In this document: one piece after another, positions 1 to 17,800 of the stretch
Layout: each line of letters starts with the position of its first letter
How positions within the stretch are numbered: position 1 is the stretch's first letter
Assembly (NCBI RefSeq): GCF_958295425.1
Contig: NC_081146.1
Coordinates: 9,001,485-9,065,484 of the forward strand
Direction of reading: 5' to 3'
Length of the DNA: 64,000 nt
From: Solea solea
Lineage: Eukaryota > Chordata > Actinopteri > Pleuronectiformes > Soleidae
The notes under the pieces: generated by a model
Told to the model about the DNA's origin: nothing
Database searches by the model: none
The model's input: only the letters and a program-made list of their open reading frames with translations
Translations under genes and position numbers: made by a program

Positions 1-1912
1 TGCAGTACTGTAAACATGTCTGTATGTCTGTAACATTTTGTGATCATCAGCATTTGCATCAGAACCATGTGGTTCTTGCCTACAAAAATTCACCATGGCA
101 TATAATATATATAGTATAGCATACTATAGGATATATTACTAAAACAACAAATCACCATTATAGTACAGTACTTTCCCTTAAGCAAATCAGATATTTAGTT
201 GTGTATGGCAAACTCTGTAGAATCCAAAACCCCTGGTAAGCCTCTGAGATGTTATCAACTATTACATTTAACAAAACCGAAAAGTCTTTAAATACCAGAA
301 GAGGAAATGAAGAACAGGAATGGAAGTAGAGGCCAGAGGTGATGAGTGTGTTGGCAAATATGTATATGGAGAGCAAATTCTGTTGACATTCTTTTGAATA
401 CCTGTATAATTATTATTAAATGTGTTCTGTATTTTAAAGCTATAGCTATTTGTATACAGTAAATTGGCTAACAATGCATTTTAATACATTTTTGAACATC
501 CCAAGTAACTGATATATGATTATCTATGATGCAATAGAGATCATCAGCTCCACAAACTTCATCCTCCAAATTGCAAAACAAAAACTTTATATTATGACCT
601 TTATTAAGGTAGGGTATGTAGGGAAATTGAAATGTATCTCGCAAAATGTTCTGATTTATCCATCTGGCATGGAAATGACAAACCTAGTGATGCTATTGCT
701 GCTCTGATGTTGACATTCCATAGCCTCAGTTATTACAGAGCCTTAAAGGTCAATTGTGTGACATTTACAATGGTTTATTGGCCATATTTGTATATACTAC
801 AAACAAGTATGCTGGTATATGAGTATAATCACCTAAAATACATCACACGATTTTTGGATTTTCATAGCCGCAGACTAAACCGTTAGACAAGGCCTTGCTT
901 TGTGGAGGCTGCCATCCTGTACAAATCAGCTAGTGCATGCATTTTGCATTTAAAAGAGGACACTTACAAAACAATCAAAGAACTGCAAAAATACGACTGA
1001 CACATTTAGGAAAAGTGAGCGAAGGAGTCCACTGTTTGTTACAATCTGCCATCTCACCATTAGATGTCACCAATTCTTACACACTGGGCCTAATACTAAA
1101 TGACTAAATAAAGGATATTTCACGATTTTGACCTTAAGTGTGAAGAGAATGTGAATGGGAGCTGGCACCAGTAGGTGCCTCTCCAAGGTCAGCACAACTG
1201 GCTAAAATTAGCCTCCAGCCCTGCTGACATTTAGATCTTGAGAAATGTTCAGTCTGGTCCTGACCTACTGAACTGGATACTGACCTACATATCTCCATAT
1301 AATATGTCCTCCTAATAATTGGAGTATCTTCAGCAGGTCAGTGTGACATCTATCTGGATTAAGACTCATGCAGCAGCCGCTATTTCATGACAGCTCCACC
1401 AAATAACACGCACCTAAAAGTTTCCGTGATAACATCCTTGAGGTCCCACTGGGGAAAGTGTTGGGAAAGACAGTGGGGATGCAAAACCCAGACAAATCCT
1501 GTATGAGTCAGGCAGAGCAGAGAGAGAAGATATGGCAAAGAGAGGAGAGAGGGCCCGCTCTAACTCTGAGCTCTGCGCGAAAGTTACCATGTCTGTTGAC
1601 ATTACTAGCTTCTCCTCTTCTCTGCTAGACTTACACCGGAGCGGTTAGCTGGAGTCACAACACAGACGCCCAGGACCCACTAATGGTGCCACGAAACGAC
1701 CTCATTACGCAATTAACATATACATTCTCAAAATAGATGCAGCGTGCGTCATTTATCCGAACAGAAAAAGCCAAATCCATGCTAGCTGTGGCTACATTTG
1801 GAACAGCCCCTCCTTGTTAACACTTATACAACTACCGTCCTACTGGGTAATATCTGCCCCAAAAGCTCCAGACTCGACTACAAAACCAACAGTATGCAAA
1901 ACTTATTCTTAC
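1..1912. other. Left flank without recognisable coding exon
   Basis: I see no exon with usable splice signals and conserved-looking protein on either strand here. The stretch is AT-rich with ordinary non-repetitive DNA. Because a leftward promoter and a 5' exon with a strong donor lie just to its right (about 1.9-2.1 kb), this is probably the first intron of a minus-strand gene whose coding part is outside the window. Short open frames here look like chance. Confidence 0.5.
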
Positions 1913-2080
1913 CTTAACCTACGTACGTTAAGAAGTTGACGGACTTCATATCTCAGACACCATACTCCTGTCCGTGCTTTTTTATATATTCACTCACTAC
2001 CTACGGGTGCCCGCCTGTCATTCTGGAGCGCAGCACCTTCACTCTCAACAGTGATTGGCTGCCGCCGTGACGTCACACCA
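1913..2080 (-). promoter_or_regulatory. Leftward promoter and non-coding first exon (candidate pdp1 5' end)
   Basis: Read on the minus strand, this block has a full cyclic-AMP response element (TGACGTCA) at about 2068-2075, a CCAAT box (AGCCAATCAC) at about 2052-2061 and a TATA-like AATATATAAAAAA at about 1978-1990. It is followed by a short exon that ends at a near-perfect donor (GTAAGAATAAG) at about 1912. The order CRE, CCAAT, TATA, exon, donor is typical of a vertebrate RNA polymerase II promoter. In human, PDP1 lies directly downstream of TMEM67 on the same strand, and this promoter sits in the equivalent place and direction. The gene name is inference from that gene order only; no pdp1 coding sequence is present. 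Confidence 0.5.
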
Positions 2081-2926
2081 ACCTTCCTCCACACACACCC
2101 ACACCCATAAATTCCCCAGAAAAAACAAACAATCAAACTAAGCTCAGGAAACATCCATGTTTTATAAACTGATGCCAATGAATTAAAGTACAGTCAGTAT
2201 TTATTATGTTTTGTTAAATGACGTTTTAGCAAATATAATTGCAAGTAGTTACACATGGGACACAAACCCCTACAACGTCTCCTGGCAAGAACTATCAGAA
2301 CAAAGTCTTTGAGAGAGTTTATTGAAAATACTGTACAAATATTTAGTTAATCTAGTTATAAACATGGAAAAAGGAAAATGCCCTGAGGTCCAGTTACCTA
2401 TATTCCTTCTCTTCTGAAAAGAAAAAAAGACCTATTAAAAAAAAAAAGACCTAATTTATTTTTTTTCTCTCCCCTGTTGCTACGTGCATGCTAATTGTGT
2501 TCCTGTTGGGTTACTCTGCAGTATAATAATTATAAGGATCATTACCTTACATTACCTTACCATGTAAAGTGCCTTGAGATAATGTAATGTATGTCATGAA
2601 TTATACAAATAAAACTGACTTGAATTATGTTTTGGTTAATAAAAGAACAAGCTTTGAAGCTTCAAAAATGACTATCAGCCAAAATATTGTCGTTACCTAT
2701 ACTGGCCTTATGGTGATATAAGATTTAGTTACTACATAAAACTAAATCAATACAACAATATTATTAAAAATACAGACCTATTAAAGCCATAGGTATCACT
2801 GTATGATGTTTATGATAGAATTGTGTGTGTGTGTTCTCCAGTTTCCTCCCACCCTCATTATGAAGGATAAAATAAAAAGACAATGAATGAATGACAAAAA
2901 CAAACATTGTCCTCATATCAAAATGT
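2081..2926. other. Intergenic spacer between tmem67 3' end and leftward promoter
   Basis: AT-rich spacer with no supported exon. At about 2838-2895 there is a short piece ending in a GAATGAATGA-type tail that resembles the 3' part of the fish interspersed repeat seen more completely near 33.7 kb. Otherwise I see nothing in it. Confidence 0.5.
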
Positions 2927-2932
2927 TTTATT
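2927..2932 (-). terminator. tmem67: Poly(A) signal of tmem67
   Basis: The minus strand reads AATAAA here, about 145 bases after the tmem67 stop codon. It is the first canonical signal downstream, which gives a short 3' UTR. Confidence 0.7.
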
Positions 2933-3074
2933 CAAAAAAACACTTATTTTTAAACGTTATTTACAAAAAGTGGCTTATTTACATTAAAAAACAGCAGTGA
3001 AAACACTGTTTATGTGAAGAAAAATAGAAAAAAGGACTAAAAAAACAATGCTGGCCCTAGTGATCATATAAATT

Positions 3075-11124
<8,050 letters not shown>

Positions 11125-11220
11125 GGTAAACAAGGGCTTTCCTCTTACCCACAATCCCATTAGGCGCGAACATAAGCGTGTTCCGGAAGTAAAACCCCCC
11201 ACTTTTTTTTTTTTTTTTTA
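11125..11220 (-). promoter_or_regulatory. tmem67: tmem67 core promoter/5' UTR with ETS site
   Basis: On the minus strand an ETS-family motif (ACTTCCGGAA) lies at about 11180-11189, roughly 60 bases before the start codon, in a locally GC-richer block without a TATA box. This fits a housekeeping-type ciliary gene promoter. A poly-T run at about 11204-11219 marks its outer edge. Confidence 0.55.
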
Positions 11221-12239
11221 ATAGAGATTTATTTTATCAGTCATGATATTGTAACCAATAATATATATATGGTTATATCAAGCTACACCAAAAGTCCGCA
11301 TGATGCCAACAACCTTTTAAGAAAAAACGTCTTGAATACAACTACCAGGGAAAATACTACACTACCCACAATCCTCCGCTTGAAACGTGACGTCTCTGAT
11401 TGATGGAGCTCACTGTTATTATGTGTGGTTCAAATTGTACACTATTCACATGATCTGTACAGGCCCTTGCACAGGTGTTTATTTATCTCGATTAGACCTT
11501 TAATAGCTGAGAGGAGTGTTGCTCTGTTGTTATGAAAGATTATGAAGACCAGGATATGTTTTACTTTCATTAATAAGGTGTGTTTATTTTGAGATAATTA
11601 AATGACAGTTTTTGAAAAGGGAGTTTTTGATAGTGGACTGAGTGTTTAAACCTAACCCATTGTAATAAAACCACTGCTTAATTTCTCAAGTACATTTTGA
11701 AATATAAAATTTAATTGTGAAATAAGCGTTGAAAAGATCAAAGGCTGTATCTTTAAAATGTGTGGTGGTGCATAGACTACTGCTTTTTTCTTTTCTTTTT
11801 TTGTGCAATAAATAATATACAGCCTCATTTCTTTTTCAGCTGATTGTGTACGTACACCTGTTCCAAATAACTGAAGCGTCTTATGATACAAACGCCTGTT
11901 TCCTGTGCAAGATATACTCAGCTATAAAAAGCCTGTAACATCCGGTTTCGGTGGGACTGCTCTGTACTCTGTAAATCCTGTTCCTTCTGAAGCATAAAAA
12001 AAGATTAAAGACAACTTCGTGAACTCTCAACCTTTCATTTCTTCTCTCACCCGGGGAACACACGAACAATGACATTGGATAAAATAATAATAATAAAACA
12101 CTCTTGACTTACGTGCTATCGCGACTTTATTGTGACGAAGTATTTATTTCAGACAGGAAATCACACAAGAGTTGGCTCACTGTAGCTCCAACTCCCGTCC
12201 AGTAGGGGTTAGTAACGCCCCTCCATTACATATAAAGAA
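11221..12239. other. Spacer between the divergent tmem67 and rbm12b genes
   Basis: About 1 kb without a supported exon. A second CTACCCACAATCC-like element occurs near 11360, resembling one near 11150; such elements are common in divergent vertebrate promoters. The rest is AT-rich and I see nothing further in it. Confidence 0.5.
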
Positions 12240-12536
12240 CAGGAGGAACATAAAAGGAGGGAAAGGCGGAGCTGTGCGCGCCACAAACTTTAACAGCAGG
12301 ACGTTACACGTTTCTGAGCGCTAACGTTTCCAACAGCATTTTACCAAACTCGAAAGAAACCGAAGAAGCGACTTCTCAGCCTTTGCCCGCTGAAACCTAG
12401 CGGTGGTAAGTTTATGAATGTGGTTTATGGAGACAAAATAACTTTTTAACGATTTGAATACTTTCCTTGTACTTTGATGCACTCTGTTTTGGCCGGAACC
12501 CGTGTCGAGATCACCATTCCTCTCATTTTTTCACAG
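12240..12536 (+). promoter_or_regulatory. rbm12b: rbm12b promoter, non-coding exon 1 and intron 1
   Basis: A GC-rich block (about 12255-12310, with GCGCGCC and GGCGGAG) precedes a non-coding exon that ends at a strong donor (GTAAGT) at 12405. The acceptor (polypyrimidine tract then CAG) ends at 12536, so the 5' UTR is spliced just before the coding exon. A short non-coding first exon followed by one large coding exon is the usual RBM12/RBM12B architecture. Confidence 0.7.
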
Positions 12537-12564
12537 ACACGGCCACGCGGCCTGGAATGAGAGA

Positions 12565-14265
12565 ATGACAATAATCCTAAAATTGCGAGGCCTCAATGTG
12601 AAGGCAGGTCTAGAAGACATAAGGAAATTCTTTAAACATCTTCATATACCTGAAGGTGGAGTGTGGATATTGGGAGGAAGTCTAGGAGAGGCGTTCATTG
12701 CATTTACTACTGAAGAAGATGCCCAGCGTGCCACTCGGTATAGTGGTAAATTACTCAAAGGGACTATGGTGACCATACGCATCAGCAGCATGGACGAGCT
12801 GGAGCACAAACTAAAGTTAAGGATAATGAAGAAGAAGAAATCTTCTACCACCAGGCTTACTCATAAAAGACCTCAACTCTCTCCAGATCCCAGTATGCCA
12901 TCTTTGAAAGAATTTACTTGTGATCACAATCTTGCAAGCCCCCCATTGACAACTGTAAAACCACCTGATCCCCGTCTTGCACAGCCTTTTTATTCAAATT
13001 CTGCAGACATTCAGACTGTGAATTCACTGGATCCCAATACTGCCTTTCTTCTTGGGATTTGTACTGTCCTTCAAAATCTTCAGTCATCCCATGAAAAAGG
13101 AAACCCAGAGGCAGGGCTGAGAGTAGATTTCCAGAAGGCTGATGCCACACCTGATGTGGTGAAAACACCAGGGCCATGCCAAAACTCAGAGGCTGGTTAT
13201 GTCAGGCTTTTTGGTCTGCCAGCCTCGACTACAAAAGAGGACATATGCCAGTTTTTCGGTGGATTAGCAGTACAGGAAGCCATAGTCAATGTGAAGTTGG
13301 GACTTAACAATGGCTGTCTTGTCAAATTTGCAAACACACAGGACGCAAATGATGCTCTTCGTTTTAACGCGCAGTTACTGGGATCCATTGTTGTGGAGGT
13401 ACGAGGAGCAAGTGAGAAGATGTGGACCAGTGCGCTGCAAGAATGTGAAAATCCATTTGCTTATTATGGCAAGAGAGAGACACCACCTCCAAACCCACTT
13501 AGGGAAACGGCAACTGCTGTACAAAAACCCTCACTGCAGTTTAAGAGGCGTTCTGTCAACCAGCCACTAAATAAGTGTATAACAAAATCAAAACCAGATT
13601 GTGACTCAGCCACTAAATCAACACCAACCATGGAGCACATTATCATGGCGAGGAAGTTACCCAAAGAGATGACCAAGACAGAAATAAAGGAACTGTTTGG
13701 GTGTCATGACATTGCACACAAAAATGTACTTCATCTGCTTCACAATGGCAACAGAACCGACACAGCTTTTCTTATTTTTAACCACATTGAGGATTATGAT
13801 TATGCATTGAACCTCACAGGTTGCCATGTGGGCTCCGACACCATTGAAGTGTCTTCCATCACTAAAGAAAAGATGAGGGACATGATGGCTGAAAACCATT
13901 TCAGGAGTCTTAAAACACTCTCAAAGAGGAACCCAAATCAAAGGAGCAAGTCACAGCCAGTTGAGACTCTACAAGAGACGGACTCGGCTGCACACACATG
14001 TCTGTATGTTAGAAACTTGCCTGCAGATGTTAATAAGAATCACATTAGAAACCTTTTCTTGAAAAACAAACTGAAAAACGAGAACATCATTTTATTGTGT
14101 GACACTAATGGCAAGAGTATTGGTGAGGCTGTGGTTCAGTTTAAGTCCAAAGAGCTTGCAGCTCTGGCTCATGGACTCGATGGTCAGAAATTCATGGGGG
14201 CACCAGTGTTACTTACTCTTATAAATGTCAAGCAGATGGAAGACATTGTCACACAAAATGCTTAA
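12565..14265 (+). CDS. rbm12b: RBM12B-like RNA-binding protein with four RRM domains
   Basis: Intronless coding sequence of 566 aa. Four RRM-type domains are visible at residues about 1-80, 211-290, 358-435 and 479-555, each beginning with an RNP2-like strand (LKLRGL, VRLFGLP, IMARKLP, LYVRNLP) and separated by Ser/Pro/Lys-rich linkers. The first RRM starts at the initiator, as in human RBM12B (MAVVIRLLGLP). The open frame extends 21 codons upstream to 12502, but a spliced acceptor ends at 12536, so those codons are not all exonic and the Met at 12565 is preferred. Human RBM12B is about 1000 aa; this protein is much shorter, chiefly because the long charged repeats are missing. Its place head-to-head with tmem67 supports the name, though a teleost paralogue (rbm12ba/bb type) cannot be separated from sequence alone. 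Role: nuclear RNA binding, targets unknown. Confidence 0.88.
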   Translation: MTIILKLRGLNVKAGLEDIRKFFKHLHIPEGGVWILGGSLGEAFIAFTTEEDAQRATRYSGKLLKGTMVTIRISSMDELEHKLKLRIMKKKKSSTTRLTHKRPQLSPDPSMPSLKEFTCDHNLASPPLTTVKPPDPRLAQPFYSNSADIQTVNSLDPNTAFLLGICTVLQNLQSSHEKGNPEAGLRVDFQKADATPDVVKTPGPCQNSEAGYVRLFGLPASTTKEDICQFFGGLAVQEAIVNVKLGLNNGCLVKFANTQDANDALRFNAQLLGSIVVEVRGASEKMWTSALQECENPFAYYGKRETPPPNPLRETATAVQKPSLQFKRRSVNQPLNKCITKSKPDCDSATKSTPTMEHIIMARKLPKEMTKTEIKELFGCHDIAHKNVLHLLHNGNRTDTAFLIFNHIEDYDYALNLTGCHVGSDTIEVSSITKEKMRDMMAENHFRSLKTLSKRNPNQRSKSQPVETLQETDSAAHTCLYVRNLPADVNKNHIRNLFLKNKLKNENIILLCDTNGKSIGEAVVQFKSKELAALAHGLDGQKFMGAPVLLTLINVKQMEDIVTQNA

Positions 14266-14612
14266 AAAAAGGTTAAACTCAATCTTGACAAAACCTTTAC
14301 AACTGACTGATCTTGATGAACATTCCCTTCCAGAAGCATTTGTTTATAGTTTATCGGCTTAACTGATTAACCACCTGACTTAATTTTTTTTATTTCTTTT
14401 ACATGCCATGTGTTATGACTTTCAGGATTTTCTATCAATTTTAAATGTTACATCTTGTTGCTCTTTTGTTAACCGAGACAAAGAACTTCAGTGCATAATT
14501 TAAGGTGATTATCTTAGCGTCTAGTATTCCAACAGGATCCACCTTGAACCTGTGGCTCAAATCAAAGATGTAACATGTATGTTACAAGAAATTGTAAAAT
14601 TGCAGACTTTGT

Positions 14613-14618
14613 AATAAA
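14613..14618 (+). terminator. rbm12b: Poly(A) signal of rbm12b
   Basis: AATAAA followed by a second overlapping AATAAA-like unit, about 350 bases after the rbm12b stop codon. Confidence 0.65.
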
Positions 14619-14651
14619 TAAATGTACATTCCGAAACGGCATTTTCCAATG

Positions 14652-14657
14652 TTTAAT
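14652..14657 (-). terminator. Possible poly(A) signal of the zinc-finger gene
   Basis: The minus strand reads ATTAAA about 170 bases beyond the stop codon at 14824. It is the common variant signal, and I see no better one before it. Confidence 0.4.
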
Positions 14658-14823
14658 AGAACTGGACCTTGAGGAATGAACAAAAAAAGTTAAAGCTGAA
14701 GAAGATATGAGAATTTTGTATACAATGTACACAAGTAAAAAACATAAAATCATAGTATCAACTCTTGGATGTCATGATGCACACATGGGACCGACTTGAA
14801 GATTCTGACGTCACATCTCCTGA

Positions 14824-17800
14824 TCATTTGAAATACCTGGATTGAAGTCCAGAATACCTGGATGGACCTGGAGATAGACATAATGTATTAAAATGGTGGC
14901 GCAAAGATATATGCTTCACACTTTTTGACTTTCAAGGTGTTGAAAATGGGAACATTAACTATTGGTGCTTGTGTACCTGATAGGCGATTAGAGTATTGGT
15001 CACTATGGTCTGACAATCTGGAAGATGTGGTGGAGAAACTTGTGGAGTTCATGGTGAAGCTGCTCAAACTAGAACCCTGTGGTTTAAAATAAGTTGATTA
15101 GTATAGGAGACAGTATACATTTTCCAAAATACAGCATTTCCAACAGCTTCATCTGACAATGGAAAATCTGAAAATTTACAACACATGTAAATAAGGATTT
15201 ACTTATTGTTTTCACATAATAGGGCCGCACAAAGTTTTTTTTTTTTTTTAAGAGCAGAGAAAAGCATCTCTCTGAACCAGCTCCTTGCCCTGCACCCTCT
15301 CTCTGAGCTGTAAGCTCACAGTCAGCCCCTCCTCCCTACACACATGCTGTCCTTCACACACCACACCATAGATGAGTGATGTGTGGCCACATCCAGACGG
15401 AAACGTTAAGACGTTTTCAAAAAGGTTCCCCATAAACACGGCATCGTTTCAGGAAATATCTCCATCAGCTGTGGTACATATATCAAGACTGGGAGATGTG
15501 CTGTAACACATCGGATACAATAACAATCGGAGACAGAATGAACCCGAGCCAGGGGAAAGAAATGGGAAATTATGTCCGTTTACGCTTAGTGAATTTTCCG
15601 TGTGCATATTTAGCGACTTTAAAGACTCCCGGCCACTTTTCTACAAGAAATTTAACAACTTTCTGTCATAAACCGAAATACTTTCTGAGAAGGAAAAGCA
15701 AAATTCTAACATTCTAACTGTATTTACTGTGGGCAGAGAGTCAGACACACACACACAGTGCAGTGCAGCCGACTGTGTTGAACAATCACCGATCTGTTTT
15801 GTTTTCTCCTCTTAATGTTGAGATTCAACACTTTATAACCAGCAATCTTGTTCGTTCACATCTAGTTAGAATTCTATTTTTTAATACCGCAATATGCATC
15901 ACAAAATAAAACATTTGAAATGCCCTTTCACATAATATAAAAGAAGAAACTGTAAATGCCAGAGTGATGTTAACTGTACAGAATCTATAACATTAATGGA
16001 AAAGCATTTGACAATGGTTATTGGTTTTCTTCCATACCGTTGATACGCTCCTCAGTCTGTACTCCATCAGTATATCTGTTAGTTTCTGTGTCACCTTCAG
16101 CACGAGTTGAGCATCACTCTCATTCTCTATACGGAAGGTATCCTAAAAAGCATTTTGTGAAATTATGACATTTAAATACAGATTTAAAATTTAATTTAAA
16201 ACATAAATCAACATTTAAGTTAAGAGAAATGAGGCACATACCAGGTAATTGAGCAGTGTATTTGGTGGGGTTTGGATTTCTGGGGCCGCTCCCATTAAGC
16301 CTGGCTTTTGCAATGGCTCCTCCATTGGTCTGTCCATTCTAGACATTGCATTGGTCCCCATTTCAAAACTGTGGTATTCATCAGGATACATTCTGCTGGG
16401 GTTCTCCTCCATCAGTCCACTCCTTCCATAGCCATGTCTTTCAGCACCTCGTCCAAAATCATCTCCACTCTGAGTGGGGTGATTGTTCATACCATTTGGA
16501 TAATGCCTCAGATCTATATCAGAGTCATGGAAATCTTCCGTGTTTGAGTACCCTCCAAAACCAGGCTCCCCATATTCTACTGCTGGGTAGTCAGAGAGAG
16601 GGCCACCTGGAGGAGGACACTCCCCTGTAAATTGTGAGTCAAAAATCCTGGAACCTACAAAAGAGTGAATATCATATACAAAAACTGCAGAATATAACAA
16701 GGGTTTACGTGCATACTATTTAAGAGAATATGCTTTAAATGCACACACTCTCTATAAAAACTTACGGAAGGGTGGTGCTTTTGGACCCATTGCTGGGCGT
16801 GGTGGAGGCTTAACTTTAGGGATTGCAGAACCTGTGAGAGGAAAAGACAACAATTCATAAAAGCAACAAATAGATAATACTTCATTACTCAAATAATTAA
16901 TGAGTGACTCACGAAATCCTTTGAACGCAGGTACTTCACAAGGCTCCTTAAGGATCACCTAAAGTGCACAACAGGAACAAAAACAAATTTTTTGTTACCC
17001 ATTACCTCAGAATTCTCCAATACATAATCATGACACAAAATACTTTTTCACTAAATATTATAGCCCAGAAAGAATATTAGGGCTGTTCACTTCCAATCTA
17101 CTAAAATAGAAATGTTCTACAATTACTTTTATACTGCAATTGCACTATGCAAATTTGAAAAATGTGATACCGCCAAACTTTCATCCCTAGCCAATGTCAC
17201 ACTATTTCTGGATGCACAAGGGTGAGGAACTCACCCTGAGTTGTCCCCTTCCCTCAATTTGCTCCACCTCAGCAGCAGCCTCTTTAACTTTCTTCCTTTC
17301 AGCAGGGTCTTTCGTGGCCTCTGCCTCTTCACAGGTGATCTTCTCAGGGTGGGCTTTTTGCTGTGTACAAGATGGAAAAAATAGCAATGGTTCAAATGAT
17401 TTTGCAATATTAAGTCTTCGACGCAGAGTTGGAAAATTAAAAATGCTCACCAGATATTTGAAGCTGTGTTTCCAGCCTCTCACATGTGCAATCATATCAT
17501 GCTGCACGCGGGACACAGCACAGAGTTTGCACTGGTAGTGTGGCGGGACAGATTTACTGGGGCTTCGGTACTCCCACACATAATGAAGGCCTGTGGATAT
17601 GGATGTTATGTGATGAACATAAGTTATACCTTACTAAGGAAACACACATGTGAGGGAAATAGCCATTCTGCTTACCAATGATGGCATCTTTGACACTCAT
17701 CAGCTGTTTGCTGAGAGTGGGCAAGGTCTGGACGGATGTCCCTTTCATGAACACTGGGAAAACAACAGTTAAACAGTCAACATAAAGCAAACTTTAAATA

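Larger units (their letters stand above)
14266..14823. other. rbm12b 3' UTR and convergent spacer
   Basis: Holds the rbm12b 3' UTR and the 3' UTR of the convergent zinc-finger gene. An AATAAA on the plus strand (14613-14618) and an ATTAAA on the minus strand (14652-14657) can serve as the two poly(A) signals, so the transcripts end within a few tens of bases of each other. No other gene is visible. Confidence 0.6.

Noticed and set aside
12502..12564. Extra 21 codons and an upstream Met for rbm12b
   Set aside because: A polypyrimidine tract and CAG acceptor end at 12536, so the upstream Met is intronic, and the RRM1 start lines up with the Met at 12565.
16249..16630. Plus-strand open frames near 16.3-16.6 kb
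   Set aside because: They are antisense shadows of the long low-complexity exon of the zinc-finger gene, which has the matching splice sites.
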